Below the pieces are notes generated by a model. That model saw only the letters and a list, made by a program, of their open reading frames with translations. It searched no databases and was not told the DNA's origin. Source: Escallonia rubra (Eukaryota > Streptophyta > Magnoliopsida > Escalloniales > Escalloniaceae). From it: a stretch of DNA of 64,000 nt. Positions 12,570-26,600 of this stretch are shown piece by piece (within the stretch, counting starts at the first letter, position 1; every line of letters begins with the position of its first letter). Both the position numbers and the translations under genes were made by a program. The stretch spans positions 310,001-374,000 of the forward strand of contig JAVXUO010001066.1 in assembly GCA_033065855.1 (NCBI GenBank), in the 5' to 3' direction.

Positions 12570-14527
12570 CCTTGTCTTTTCAAATCTAGAAAAAAAAATC
12601 TAATGGTTTAGATGCATTTTAATCTAAAAGTGCATACATATTTTGGTACTTAATGTTCAACTTTTACCCATAAAGTGTCGATACTTTATTACATAGTTGC
12701 TTTTATTGATTTTTGTGGGCATGAATTAGACACATTTATCTGTCGGTAAAGTGTGAGGCAATTGTTGTATCCCCTAGTTGCATCTTTTGTCAAAAGTGTC
12801 CTTACAAATCAAACCTTTGAATAGCTTCAAATGTAACCACCATCCTTAATGATCTACTGTCAGATTTGTCGCTTCTAATTAAGTTCTACTAATTGCAAGA
12901 AAATACAAGTCATTAAGGAAACATGTACTTGCTTTGCCATGTGATCTCCAACAAACCTTTTTGACTTCTTTTAAGAAACCACTTTCACCTGCTTCCTCTT
13001 CATTAACTCGTTGCATGACCAATGCTCTAACTTGTTTGTCAGCTTCCTAACAGAAGGGACAAGTTTGACTTTTTGATGTATCATATATATTCCTTTCCCC
13101 CCCTTTTTTTTTAACTCACATTTTTTATTTTTCCTCTTTCCTCTTTTTTTGGTTTTCATGAAATCTTCGCGTAGGCAAGCATAATAAGAATCTTCCAACA
13201 ACTAGAGAATTTTCAAGCATACCAGCAAAGAGTAAGCGCTCTGATTGGATCTGAGAGGACAAACCAACTCGTTAACAACGCGCTAGTCCTGATCACACTA
13301 GGTGGCAATGACTACGTTAACAACTACTTCTTGACCCCAATTACAGCAAGAAGGCTACAATTCTCTCTCCCTGCTTACTCCCGCTATCTCATCTTCGAGT
13401 ACCAAAAGATTCTCAAGGTAAACCCCCTCGTTACTCTTTCTGCATTTATCTTTCCTTCATTGCCATCAAATCGTAAAGGTGCAACTGCGTGCATGGGCGT
13501 CGAGGCGCGTGTGCATGGGCGTCGAGACGCGTGAATGGGGTAGAAAATGGCAAGTATACTGGGTTTATGCACCGACTATGTTGTATCACATGCACTAAGC
13601 GATTGTCCTGCACAATCACTTGATGCATCCGGCACATGCACCTGGCGATGTATGGTTAATAGGTTATCATGCACTCTCTTACCATGCATTAAACTTATCC
13701 AAAGAAAAATAAATAAAGGCAATATCTCGTGAAAATATAATTTTGTCCATTCTTTAGGAAGTATTATGGTGAATAGAGAGAGTGCAAAGATTGATTTTGT
13801 TAACCTCCAAAGCCCTTTTGATAACTTGCAGAGAATTCAGAAAAGTGCTAAAAATGATTTTCTAACTATAGTAAGACGCTCTGCAGAGACTGTATGACTT
13901 GGGAGCCCGGAGGGTTCTGGTGACAGGTACAGGGCCATTGGGTTGTGTTCCGGCTGAGTTGGCCACAAGGAGTTCTAATGGGCAATGTGCAGAGGAGCCC
14001 CAACAAGCTGCAGCGTTATTCAATCCGCTACTAGTCCAGATGATTCAAGGGCTCAATCAAGATCTAGGATCAGACATTTTCGTCGCTGTTAATGCACAGC
14101 AAATGCAGAATGACTTCATTAGCAATCCCCAGCAGTTTGGTCAGTTCATGCTCTTCTATATGTTTGTTCATACACGTGTTACTGTTCATACATGAAAATT
14201 GCGAAAGTTTGTCGAATGAACAATCATTTTGTAACTTGTACTAGCACGAAGAAGTTGAGTTGTTGCATTTCATTCTTTGTTTGGTGAGAAACAGGTTTCG
14301 TTACATCGAAGATTGCATGCTGTGGACAAGGACCGTACAACGGGGTTGGAATATGCACCCCTGCATCCAATCTCTGCCCGAACAGGAAGATTTACGCGTT
14401 TTGGGACCCGTTCCATCCAACAGAAGAGGCGAACAAGTTGATCGTCGAGGCAATAATGTCGGGGTCTCAAAAGTACATGAACCCGATGAACCTGAGCACC
14501 ATCATGGTCATGGACGCCAAGATTTAG
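11305..14527 (+). CDS. GDSL esterase/lipase, LTL1/cutin-synthase-like, 5 exons, 365 aa
   Basis: Secreted serine esterase of the plant GDSL (SGNH hydrolase) family, acting on acyl esters in the apoplast. The closest remembered relatives are LTL1 and the CUS2-type cutin synthases. Exons: 11305-11545, 11639-11766, 13175-13417, 13887-14139, 14295-14527; all GT-AG, 1098 nt in frame. A hydrophobic signal peptide covers residues 1-29. Block I is [15 protein letters not shown] with nucleophile Ser36; block II is [10 protein letters not shown] (105-114); block III is [10 protein letters not shown] with Asn168; block V is DPFHPT with Asp326 and His329. All catalytic positions are intact and the length is normal. 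Intron 2 (1.4 kb) carries TA microsatellites and a hairpin element. Coding GC is clearly higher than in flanking DNA. The substrate is inferred only. Confidence 0.95.
12291..12569. mobile_element. Hairpin element bracketed by TA microsatellites, GDSL intron 2
   Basis: A (TA)n tract (about 12291-12339) is followed by a roughly 180-bp unit, then a second tract (about 12522-12552) running into (TG)n. The unit holds three consecutive inverted repeats: GCGCGATCTGGCCGTCCA (12344-12361) pairing perfectly with 12372-12389; a 35-bp palindrome at 12408-12442 whose arm is TTTACCGTCCGCTACAT; and a degenerate copy of that palindrome at 12448-12472. An insert flanked on both sides by TA repeats resembles MITE families that target TA microsatellites. 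It lies wholly within the intron. Confidence 0.55.
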
Positions 14528-15517
14528 TTTCAAACATGAATGTCAGTCCTTTAGTACTTTTATTTATGTGTCCTCCTCGTTAGTCTCAGTTGCAAAATTA
14601 GGCCCATGTTGTAAACCATGGCTATTGAGTAGCTGGACTTTTAACTCGTTCATTATGTTTTTCAATGAATTTTATGCCATATTATCACTTTATCAGTGCG
14701 CTCATTGTACGTGTGTTGTCATAAATTGATGATCACATAACGGTTTCTTTCTCTTCTATTTTGAGAACACCATGCGAACGATTAAGCTGGTGACTTGCAG
14801 AATGAATTCTTCTTAGCAAAAATGCGCAAATATATATTTTACCGGAAGTTTTCTTTGAAGAAAATCTATTTCTGCTTGTATGCAATGTCTGACGTGTGGC
14901 ACACAAAGGGTACACCAGATGGCTTGTTCATGAGACTGTGGACCTTTGGTTATTGCAGTTCATTATTAAGTCACTTTTGATGAATCATCATTGAAGGAAG
15001 TTCATTGTTGTCTCCGTCTTCTGTTCTTGCTGATTTTTAGGAGTCTTTACAGGTTACTTGTCTCAGGTACCCCACAATGTCCTTGAAGGGAGCTCATTGT
15101 TGTCTCCGTCTTTGTGGAAGGACCTGAAACCCCGCACGACAACCAAAATTGAAATTGTGGGCGATAACCAAAATTGAACCTCAACGATAATGATATTTGA
15201 ACTCTACATTTTATTATTTGAGCTTCACAATAATAGTTAAAATCATTAAAATTAAATTGTAGATACTTCATACTTGTCTCTAAAATTATCGTCAAAAACT
15301 TAAGTGAAGTCTAAGAAGCTTTATTTGGAACTCGTTTACCAAACCCCTTTCCGAAAAAGTAGAACTTAGTTAGACTTATACTAATAATTGACCTAGTAAT
15401 TCTATTTATTTCCACAGCAAGGAATAAGGAACTATATCTAAATTGTCTGAATATTGCGGTGTTTTAGTGGGATCATCACTGCCCTAATAAGTTTGGTACT
15501 TGCAAAAATATGCGACC
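14528..15517. other. 3' flank of GDSL gene
   Basis: 3' UTR and downstream spacer. A possible near-upstream poly(A) motif AATGAA lies near 14664 in a T-rich context. Nothing else is recognisable. Confidence 0.5.
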
Positions 15518-15527
15518 ATTTGTTTAA

Positions 15528-17022
15528 GGTTAATTACACCATAAACTTATGAAGTTTATCTCAAAATACACGCAACTCTTCTTGTCTAATTTTATTACAC
15601 TTCGTTTCCTGTAGTTTGTAGTCGCATTTCACGAGGCTAACACAAAACTACCGAAACGTCAAAGGGAGTTGCAAGATTCTCTAACATAACCTTTTTTGCC
15701 AACAATGCCCTCTAAGTCTTCTTCTTTTTCCTTATTAGCCACTGTCGCCGAACCTTCTGCCCATCACACACACACCACTAATGACCACCACCTCTGACCA
15801 CCCTAATTTCTCTCCGCTTATCTCAACACCATACCACCACCAAATCCATTCAATTCCCCACTCACTGCTTATCACAGAGACACTTATATGCACGTGCGAA
15901 CACACACTACCATCACACACAGGTGACGCACACACATACACACAAAAACTAGAGACGCGCACACATTTACGGCTCACGGACACGTGTGCGCGCGTGCGCA
16001 CACACACACTGCACTCACACCCACACATTCACATGTGACGCGCGCGTATACAACACACATTACTCATCTCACACACACACACACACCGGCGACGTGCACA
16101 CACACATACACTGCACATCACACACACGCGCGCGGCGCACACACACATACACCCACCCACCCACCCCAGTGTACACTACCTATCACACACACTACCCATC
16201 ACACACACACGAAAGTACATGCACCGTCGCCTGTTGCCGCTGCTATCATCGCCTTCATATACCTCTTATCCCCCACGCATTTGCCACCCGTTGCCCAAAC
16301 CAACAAATCTATACCACCCACAGCTCAAACCCACGTACATGCACCAACCCACCATTGTCCCACCACCAAGCACATTCCAGATTCCACTGCCCATCGTCGA
16401 GCTATTACCTCATCACGCCAACACATGCACGCGCGCGCGCGCACACACACACCGCCTACAACCGACCACCACCCTATATCCATTCATTTTCCAGACACAC
16501 ACGGATCGAGGAATTATTTGTGGGCAGAGTAGCCATATTAGAATTTTAGAGTGGTGGCATTGGGGAGAGTGCCAATGAGGGGAATAGCGACGATGGCAAT
16601 TGAGTTGTTGGCATGTATTATGATAGTGGGTGGGCAGTGGCAATTGGGGTATGTGTTGGCACTTGGAGTGGTTTTTTAGGTAGGGCATGATACTATAGGT
16701 GGTGGTGATGAGTTTAGCGTAAATCAAAAGTAGTGGTTTCATTTTCAATGGCTGCGGCGGAGGAGCAGTGGTGGTTGTGGTAGAGCGCCGTTGAGCCACG
16801 GTGCGAGAGGACCGTGTGTGATCTAACCAGTGTGGTGGTCGCGAACTGGTGTGAGCATGGGTGAATTGGGTAATTTTCTTTTCTTATGAGGAGCATTACT
16901 TTCTTCTTAATAATTATGTGAACTGAAAAATAAATAAAGTGTTACTTATGGTGATTTCAGTAGATAGGAAGAGTCGAGTGAAATAAAGGTATAAAGCTCA
17001 GAAGTGTAGAGTGTAATTAATC
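15528..17022. mobile_element. 1.5-kb TIR element with CA-rich interior (Mutator-like)
   Basis: The left end reads GGTTAATTACACCATAA; the reverse complement of the right end reads GATTAATTACACTCTAC. The flanks are ATTTGTTTAA (15518-15527) and ATTTATTTTAA (17023-17033), an imperfect 10-11-bp duplication. The interior has a long stretch rich in CACA, ACGCGCG and CCACCA motifs (about 15760-16505), followed by GTGGTGG-rich sequence of opposite sense (16550-16860), so the middle is itself loosely self-complementary. No transposase frame. Open frames of His-Thr repeats come from the microsatellite. Confidence 0.5.
15760..16505. repeat. CA/CG dinucleotide-rich tract
   Basis: Interrupted (CA)n and (CG)n runs, for example around 16070-16085, 16125-16150 and 16430-16455. 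The alternating purine-pyrimidine content is high, so the DNA has Z-DNA-forming potential. It gives rise to spurious long open frames. Confidence 0.8.
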
Positions 17023-17663
17023 ATTTATTTTAATAGAACAATGGGGCTGTAAAATGAACGATTGCACAAGTTGAGATCGGTTCATGTGATAACTGAACAA
17101 ATAGACCTTTTTTTTTAAGGCATAGACAATCTAAATCGACCCTCATCCCAACTAAAGATAAGGAAAAAAATTATACAAAACTCAATTCCATATCATTTGA
17201 GATTTGCTCAAGAAATAAACATACTAAGCTATAACATAATCTAAAACCATGTACGTTAAATGAAAAAAACTAAATCTGTTTACTAGCATGTACGACTAAA
17301 TTCGTCGCTAAAGCTCATTATAAAGCCACAGCCCTCAAGAATATTGCAACTACAAATTTTCGTGGCACGGTCATCATCCCGCCACAATCGCCAGCAACGC
17401 ACCACCACCACCACAAACTAGGTTTCCGCCGCGAAGCCCACAACCACTCCCTCGAAGCCCTTGCCTATCCTTTCTCCAACACGACCCTACACCTCTTCAG
17501 ATAATACAGCGCATAGATGTAACCGTCGAATCGCCGCCGTCGTTAGTTGCAGTAGACCAACATTCTATATGTATGTCGATCCATAAACCTCAACTGCAGC
17601 TGTAATTAGTCTCTAATTCCTCCACATATTTACCTTAGTTTCTTGCAAAATCGCAGGCCAAGA

Positions 17664-20600
17664 ATGTCTGATGGAGAGCCAAGAATGTGTGAAGCTCCAT
17701 CATTGTTAACCTTATGCATTGATGCTACCAAGAATCAACTTCTTTATGGTAATTTTTCTATATTTGGAAATTGTTCTATATATTGTGTTAGATTGGCCTT
17801 TTATCTACTATTATGTGGTCAACTTCTTGTTGCAGGGGGTGATGAATTGTCCTGTATACACCAACTTCCGTTAGATTTGATTGATTGCTTAGTGCCAGCC
17901 TTGCCTCCACTTGCCTTGCTAAAGTTGGAAGAACTCGAGTTACTTCGCACGCTTTACTCTCATTTATTCCTATACATTGATTTTGTCTCTGTGTATAGCA
18001 CCAATATGCACTCACGTACTTAGTTTTGTGAAAGTTATCTTGTTCGAAAACTTCTTTGTTGGTTTATACTCTGTTTGTTGGATGAAAAGCATTATATCAT
18101 TTTTTTCCGGGCACATATGGCAATTGTATCAGTTCCACTACGTGTGGTATGGTTTATTATGGTAGCAGAACTCGAATTCTTTACTAGCTTGTTACCGCGG
18201 TACTATTATGTACAACTTCTTTAGGCTTCTTTGGTGAACTGCAATATTTGGATTGCTTTATAGGAACTCATGAACGGTAAAACTAGTGGCCATAAGTTCA
18301 ATAATTCTGCTGTGTGCATACTTTGTTGAGCCTTATAGCCCCAAATTTGTTGCATGAATGATTGAAGGGGTTGATAGAGCAGGTGAGTGCCTTCAAGAAT
18401 TCTGGTTTGGATTTTGAGAAGGGATACAACACGAGTTTAAAATCTATAAGTTACTTATCAGGAGAACAAGTTGGAAATCTAAAAGCCTCATCGTTGAACC
18501 CCTTGCATGAACATCTACTGATGCACTTATTTCGCTGGTTTTGCAAAAGTTACATGAGGAACTGTTAGTTCAATATGTCCGCTCTTACTGGCTGAAGTTA
18601 AGTTGTTGCATCTATGTGCCTATGGTTCCTTGAGTGAAAAATATCATTAGCTTTCTCGGTTTTTGTATAGTGGAATAGAATCATAGATGTTTTGGCTCTT
18701 TACATAGCTAGATCAGTGAACTGTCGAAGCATGTGATTGACATTTTCCACTTTCAGAACAGTTCTTTCTTCAGCACTGGCATCCTCACACACACTGTAAG
18801 TACACAGATAGATGAAATATAATGGCCTTTTAGTAACTTATTTCTCATGTTTTCTCGGTATAGGCCTTTAAGACACCTGGACGGTCATGGATCCGCCAAT
18901 GAGTTTTTAAGGAACCCAAAAAGACACAAAAGGTAAAGAAGCATGGAGACTATAATTACAAATATGCACATTTTATGAGTCTATTTAGCAAACACAAATG
19001 AAGGAAACGAACATGAGAGACGAGTCTTACTGTGGAAGTACTGGTTTCTAGATGTATAAGCTTCATGTCAGCGTGGGCGGCGCTATATAAGTCACGTTGG
19101 CCTGGTCTTCAACCTGTGGATTGGTTGGCGAAACAAGGTGTTGGAAGTTATGAATCAGCATCAGACTGGCGTCAGTTATACTGGGAGACCCATTTACAGG
19201 AGTATGTTCATCTGATTGAATAAAACAAGTGGGAATGTTTACATTGTCATAATGTCCTCCTATTTATTCTGAATTTTCATTATGCTGACCTGAAAAACAG
19301 TTGCCTAGATGCAGCGGCAGGGATAGCTTTGCTTCCTTCTATTGACGGCTGTCCTGGTGAACTCCATATCCCAGGTAGGTTGTTCTTGCTTTGACATCAA
19401 AATCCTTTCTGGAGACAGTAGATTTGTGTTAATTGTGCGTGATTGCCTTTCCTCACCTTCTTACTGAAGCACAATATTCAATCTGATTATCTCATTGCTA
19501 ATAGAATTGCATAAGTTACTCATGTCCTCTCTCTCAGCTGCACTAAGCTAATTGGCTGGTTTACTTTGGCCCGGGATTAGTTGAGACGCATGTCTATGGA
19601 ATGTGAGATGTCGGGTAATCATAGGCATGGCTTAGCCAAGTCCAATACATTTTTTTAAAGTAGATATTGCATTAAATTAGAACCAGTTTTCAGAATTAGC
19701 TTTAATTTATTTTTAGGAATATTTATTACCATTCAGCAATAGTGGCTAAGTGCTGACGCTGTTTATAATTTATATTGTATGCCAAAATGACCAAGAAGCT
19801 TTAACCTTTGGGGAGTGTGAAGCATAAGTAATGTTTTTTTGTTAAATATGGAGGTAATTTGGTATCTATGTGATTTTTTGTTGAGATATGGAGGTGGTCA
19901 AACCTGATTCTCTGAAAGTGAAATCCAGAATCCACAATTTTCTGGATTCTGGATTTAAATGCTTTTTAGCTTTTGGAAGGTGATTCAATCTGCTATTGTT
20001 TACCGAACACCTGACAAGCGGATATAATCTAGATTGAATCTATTTTGACCATCACAAAGTATATCTCTAACAGCCTAAAAGTCTTTGTTCAGCTACATGA
20101 CTACCAGACATATGAAACAGCCTGAGAAGCAAATTGGAGAGTGCATTTCCTGCTTTTAAATACGGATTGATGTGATTAAGGCTTGTTAAGACCAATCAAA
20201 GAATGGACTAAAGCCTTTCTTTTTTTTAAAAATAAATTGTATGTTTATCATATTATTCTGCGGGATGGCATATTGCAGTTATGATATCCTGAGGTTGACT
20301 CGGCAGTGACACTACTGTCTTTCCTGGCGAAAGGTCAAAGTAGCAAAGAGCGGATTCATTAGGATGGGAGTGGGACACATTTATAATCTAGGCATTGTCT
20401 TCTCTGGGTGATGAATCAGTCCTATCTGTTTTTATGGTTTGGGACCCCTTCCTTCTCTTGGAGTTTCTTTCTTTTGAGGTTGTGTAAGCCTTTTCCTCGA
20501 ATGAATAGTTGGGTGGGTCAGTCCAATAATATTGAACTTTTGCATACTTGCTTTAGGACTGTGTTGGTAATCCTTAGATTTAGAGCGCATTAGAAGAAAG

Positions 20601-23600
20601 CCCACTATTAGTTCTTTGGAAGCATTAGGAAAGGATGGTTTAGTTATGGAAAGATGTCAGTCAGGTTTCTTCTGGAGTTATCTTGGCATGGTCAGGGTGC
20701 ACTTACGCGGATTTTTGTAGCCCCATGATCCTAATCCAGACGGATGAGGAGAATTACAGTCAAACTGAACAGCTTCAACCCCATCGCATAATACTCGTAC
20801 GGCTGATGTCATACATAGGTGCACGCCTAGGGATTAGAGGATGCTATAGTTGTATAAATGCCATTTGCAGCAGGTAGCTAAGTAGTACTGTCTTCCTGGT
20901 CAAAAATAGGCACTAAATCGTCAGAAATATTGTCAAGGGCTAATGTCAAAACTATTCCCTAAAATATACGGCAATCCAACTTGAGTACCTCTTGTTTTAG
21001 ATGTATGCAATTTGTACCTTAAACTATTTTCTCAACCCAGATTAGTCAGCCGTTGGATGAAGCCTTATCGATGTCAAATTTTTCAGGGGCAATGCTGCCC
21101 ATACGAAAAAAACTTTTCAATCTATTGGGTATTAACACTCCTGTTTAGCTGTGACACTGCCTATACACTTCAGTCATGCACAAGGTACTGTGAATCTAGG
21201 TCTATGAGGAGTTTCAATAGCTCCTGATATTTCTTTGTATCAAATCAAACACCCCATTACTTCTTCTTCCACCCCATTGATTTTTTCTTCTTCCAACCCA
21301 TCACCATTACCTCAACCAACAATGGAAACCTAAATTGGATTGCAAAAGCCAAAATCCAGAACAAAAACAAGTCACTAAAAGAAACTCAATCCAAATTAGA
21401 ACTGAAAACCTAGATCAAAATGAAAGTCAAACCACAAATCCAAACCCGAATGAATCTGTCGATTGATTTTATCGCTTTTGTTTTTCAATTTAAAGTCTAT
21501 GAAATACGAATTTGGATATGGTGGTTGTGTTGGAGAAAGTTGTGCAATCTGTTGGTCTTCCACCATCGACGACATCAACACGACCACTTACCATCGCGAT
21601 CACGCGCCGCCAACTGTTTTTTCTTCTCCTCCATTACACAACAAAACATAGTTTTTCACCTTCTTTGCGGTCTACAGTTTCACCACTGACACCTTGTACT
21701 CCTCCTTCATCGATGGTTGCTACCGTATGACGGTCTCGTGGGAGAGCTGGGAGGGGTAGCCACAGGGAAGGGGTCGCCAATGTTGGCAGAGGTTGTGAGG
21801 TGATGGCGGTGGCCGATCGATTGGGGTGTTTGAACATGAAGATCTCATAAAATGAAAGTAGGACGGAGATAGAGAAATAGTGACACGTTCTTTTTTCATA
21901 TTGACACATTTGCCCCTGGAAAAATTTACGGTTGTTCACCTCCATCCACTTTTGGGCTCGTTTAGGGTGAGAAAATTGTTTGGAGGTACTGATTGGGACG
22001 TTGAAGACATGAAATACTCAAGCTGGATTGACGTATACTTAGGGCACAGTTTTGTCATTAGCCCTAATATCAATTGGTTTTCTGATGTCATGTATTATAG
22101 CTGGTAAGCATGATCTTAAGTCTTAAGCATTTGGAATCAGAATTTCCGCAATGAAACTTTAATTGCGGTAGTTTATTTTAACTTCTTCTTATGTCATTAA
22201 CAAAATGTTTAGCTGCATGTGGAAGCAGACCCAAAGTTTAAAAACACTTTCTTTTATAGATGATATGAAAATCCCTTTCATTTGGTTCACTAACGGGAAA
22301 AAGGTACTTTGATAACTTGGATAACTGGTTAAGACCGAATAGATTCAGTACCTTATTGCTAGTATCAATCAGATAATGAATTCTTTATGTCAATACTTAA
22401 TTCATTTATTACTGAAGATTCTTACTGGACAATTGGTCATATACCTCTTTAGTTGTTATTCTTATTTAAATTTTCTACTAGCAGTTCGGCATGAAGATTT
22501 TCAGATTTTATGCGGAATCCAACGTAGAGAATGGAAATTAGAAAATGGATTGTTCAGCCACCATTGTTTTAGTTTGGCCAAGAAACTTGGGAGAAAATCA
22601 AAGTAAAATGTCTTTAGCCCGTTTAAATGCTTGTATTTTGGACTGATATGGTTTGTCCAATCTTGTACTTAATTCTGTCTTTGTACATCCACCTTTGGAA
22701 GAAAACTTTTTGTGGTAGATATAAAGAAAAGATTATTTTCCCTTCTTTTTTCTCCTCTTGAGCAAACCATACAGCAAAAAGTCAGACCTTAGAAATTTTC
22801 CTTCTTTTCCAGTTCTCTCTGTTTTCTTTTCCCCTGCCAGCCACTTAATTAGTTTCACATACTTTAATTCTGCAGATGCTTTGGTAAGAAATATTGGTTA
22901 TGAGGGGCACCATAGTAACGCAGAATGTGACTACTCAAAATTATCTGGTCACTGCCAAGAGTTTGGAATATATGCCAGGTAATTGTTACTTCAGCTTTAA
23001 CTTTGAACTGGGTAGGCTTTTACTCCACTTAGCCTTCTAAAAACTGCCATTAACTTTCACGGTGGTCATTCACTAGCTGTAAAGCACCAAAAAATAAAAA
23101 AGAAAGGAAGGCACTTTTTTTTGTGGATTATGAGAACTAAATGTATTTTTCTCTTTTCGAATGATAGCACGTGCACGTCTAAATTTGTGGTATGGCCGTA
23201 ATACCACTTGCCCCTTTACTAACTATCAGAACTGCTAGGTTTTGAAACATGTTCTTCCAATGCAGATATCTGAGACTTCCGAACGTGTTTTGCATCGCAG
23301 AAACTTGTGTAAGTTGTACTCCCTTTGGTAGAGTTCAATAGACTCGACTAATGACATAAAAGTGTTGGTTCTAGTTTCTCGACGTGGGTATGAAAAACTG
23401 ACTTGTCTCTTCCGCATCACTACACATAGCAAGAAGCGTTTAATGTGATGTCTGATATGTAATACATTAAAGTTGTTTAATATGATGTTCAAAGCTCAAA
23501 TCTACTGTTCCCTTGCAAAGAAGCAATCTTAGTTTGTGTCTAAACAAATCTGTTTTTCTACTGTCTTTCCTATCTATGCAAATTTAGCCAAGACAAACTT

Positions 23601-26600
23601 GGGAGATACTCAGAAAAGGGCTAAATGCTTGTAATCATAAACCACCAACTTTAACTTACTGAATATCCGTACCCATTGCAACTAATTGTTGTGTACTAGG
23701 CTCAGTAGTAGCACAGTGGGTATCCTTGGGCTATGCATTAAAGATTAAGTGGGAAGGAGTGACATCTCATCCCTCATCGGAGTACGAGAGCATAGATCGG
23801 GCCTTATAAGACCCTGCAAGGATCTCAAGAGTACCTCCTTGGCTTGTCCTTTTGAGGCAGGCAATATCTTGTGTTGAGCCTGCTAATTCTGGTTAATTGG
23901 AATGCATCCAGTCAAATAACAAATGGTAATATTTAGCCTCTCTTATGCCAGTTGGTTTTGAGATTTGTTCAATGAAGTGCACAAGATTGGCTGTTTTCAT
24001 TCAGTCATCTTATCATGAAGCATACTGACAAACTTGCATGCCTGAGTATAAGTTGTTCGATTGAAATACTGGAGTAGAGAGATTTTCCGCTTCTTAGTAC
24101 GTTACATCCTTGGTAGTTTTGAAAAACTTGTCTTTCGCTGGTTGGAACTTATAACCAAGAGCTCAGTTAGCTTGAAGGAAATATGTATTTAGTTACAAGT
24201 GATGTGCTTTTTTTTCCCTTTTTCTTGGAAGGACTAAAAGAACAACTCTTTCAAGATTATGCAGAAGTATTACATCTCAAGATGACCCTAAAATAAATGA
24301 ACTTCTAGATTTTTGCGGTGTCTATTTTCTCTTTCAATGACTTTTATATTGCAGCATTTGTTAAGGAATTGTAAGTTGCAAGGCTTGGAACTACGGTGGC
24401 TCAAGTCCAATGAACATGTAAGCCGAGTTCTTTTATATGTTTTTGTCTGTCATCTTAACCAGATAAGGTTGAGGTTCCTTGCAGCTGATAAATCATCTGA
24501 CATGAATCCGTTCCCTTAGTAATTTTGACAAGAAGCAGAGCTGACACTTCCGCTGCAGTAATTCTTGCAGAGGCACCTTCACAATGTATAACCATGAAGT
24601 TGGAATTTTTATAATGATGTGGAACCAGAGAGCTCAATCGATGGAGGTAGGAGATAGAAAAAGAAAGGGGGTTGAGTAGTGTCTTGCTTCACCCGTGTAG
24701 GGGATCTGCGGCAGCACAGACTCCCAATTGGCTCACAGCCCAAAATCATTATATTTAACTCTGACGAAATATGGGGATTACATCAACTTAAAAGAGGAAG
24801 GGGAAATCGTAATACTGCTTCGACTAGGCCAATGCCTAATAATACCAAAGGAAAAAATAATCTAATACTCCGTAACATGAAGTTACTAAATTAACCTTAG
24901 ACTCCTAAATCCTAATATATCCCTGATTGTTTTATAATGACATATTGTAGTAGAACCCACATAGGAAACATAAAAGAAAACCATGCATTAGCCCAATCTT
25001 TCCAAAGGATCTCCTAGTGCATATTGCATCATGTATTGGTATGTGATTAGTATGTCCAAGTTTGCTTTTTGCAAGATTTTTGTATCCATCACAGATTGAT
25101 AAAAGTTGAAATTAAAATTCTTCTTATATTGGCCATCTAATATGCTTCACATGGGTAATTTAGGCAGATAGTAAATACGATGGAGTGATTAAAAATAAAG
25201 AAATCTATGGAATAAACCAAGCCACTAAGACTCGGAATGATTTGTTTTAGGTCAAACAAACAAACCTGTACGGAGATTAGAAACTTGATTTCGGTATCGT
25301 ACAAATTGCCTTCCTCTCTTTTTGTTTCTAGGTGTTTCTTGTACTTTTAAAACAATCTAGTTAGTTAAGTTCCTTCTATTACTCGGTTGATTTATTTAGT
25401 TTCCTCTGGACAATCTCGCAGGTTGAGGGGTTATGCAAACTTCTGATCCAGAACAGCAAAACATTAGTATCACTTGACTTTGTCCATTGCAAGCTTACTC
25501 CTGGTTTTCTAAATTCAATATGTAATTCGCTACAAATGCATGGGATACAACACTTCTCGATAAAGATGTCAAGCTTGCTTGAGACCTGTTCGGTTTCCTT
25601 GCCTGTTGGACTAGAATATTTCTTATCATCAGGGAGGTGTGCTTTTTTCTTCTTAACTTTGGCTTCATTCTCTAGCAACTCAGGGTCTACTTTTGCTTTG
25701 TTAATGCGGTGATATGCTTGGTAACTGTAACAAATTACCCTCAGCTGGGGTACCTATGAGGAAATTCTCTTTTACTTTGTGATAATTTCCTTCTGGATAC
25801 TTTTCAACTGACAATCCGAATGCCTACTCGTTTTGAAGCTACTGTATGAATGAATCAAACAATCACCGTCAGTTCTAATTTGTAAATCCTATTTGTTTTG
25901 TTGTCAGGTCTTTGACTTCGTTAAGTTTTGGTTATAACCACCTTTGTCATAATTTTGCGAAGATGGTTTTTAATACGCTCCTCAATGCTTCATCTAGTAT
26001 AGAGATCCTGGACCTTTCAGAAAACAATGTGAGTACACCATCTGCATCTAATATGATTTTTTTATTAGTCAGCTGACATGACACTTACACAATATTGCAG
26101 ATTGCTGGCTGGCTTTCTCATTTTAAATGGAGGCCTTCAAGTTTAATAGGCAAGTCATTGAGATCATTGAGAGTCCTCAATTTAAGGTATTTTGCTGTTT
26201 CCTTCATTGCATATTTCTGTCTACAAATTATGAGTTTGTATTCAGAATGCCTATGGAGTGCATCACTTAGTGCTCACTCACGAAAATAGCACTGCCACTC
26301 AAAGCAAGGAATGTGACCATTAACACGTCCTCCACGCTTGCATCATCGTAATTTCTATTTGAATGCTAATAGGTTAATACTTACGACTTGCCATTTATGA
26401 TTTATTTGAGAGCTGTTTTCTCTGAATGACTCTGGTAGTTCTCTTGTTTCAGGAGCAATGACTTATGCAAAGATGATGCGGACTGTCTTAAATATGCTCT
26501 GGTTCATATGCCGAGTTTGGATAGCCTTGATTTAAGTGACAATCCTATCGAGGATGATGGGATTAAGTGAGTTGGATACTGCATTCCCTATGTGTTCTGA

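Noticed and set aside
12174..12589. Open frames containing Tyr-Ile repeats
   Set aside because: Translations of the TA microsatellite inside the GDSL intron.
15781..16578. Open frames of 85-187 codons rich in His-Thr
   Set aside because: They are translations of interrupted CA repeats, present in three frames at once and without any domain.
23695..23860. tRNA-derived SINE head (TAGCACAGTGGG resembles a Pol III A box)
   Set aside because: No convincing B box at the expected distance and no tail or duplication found.
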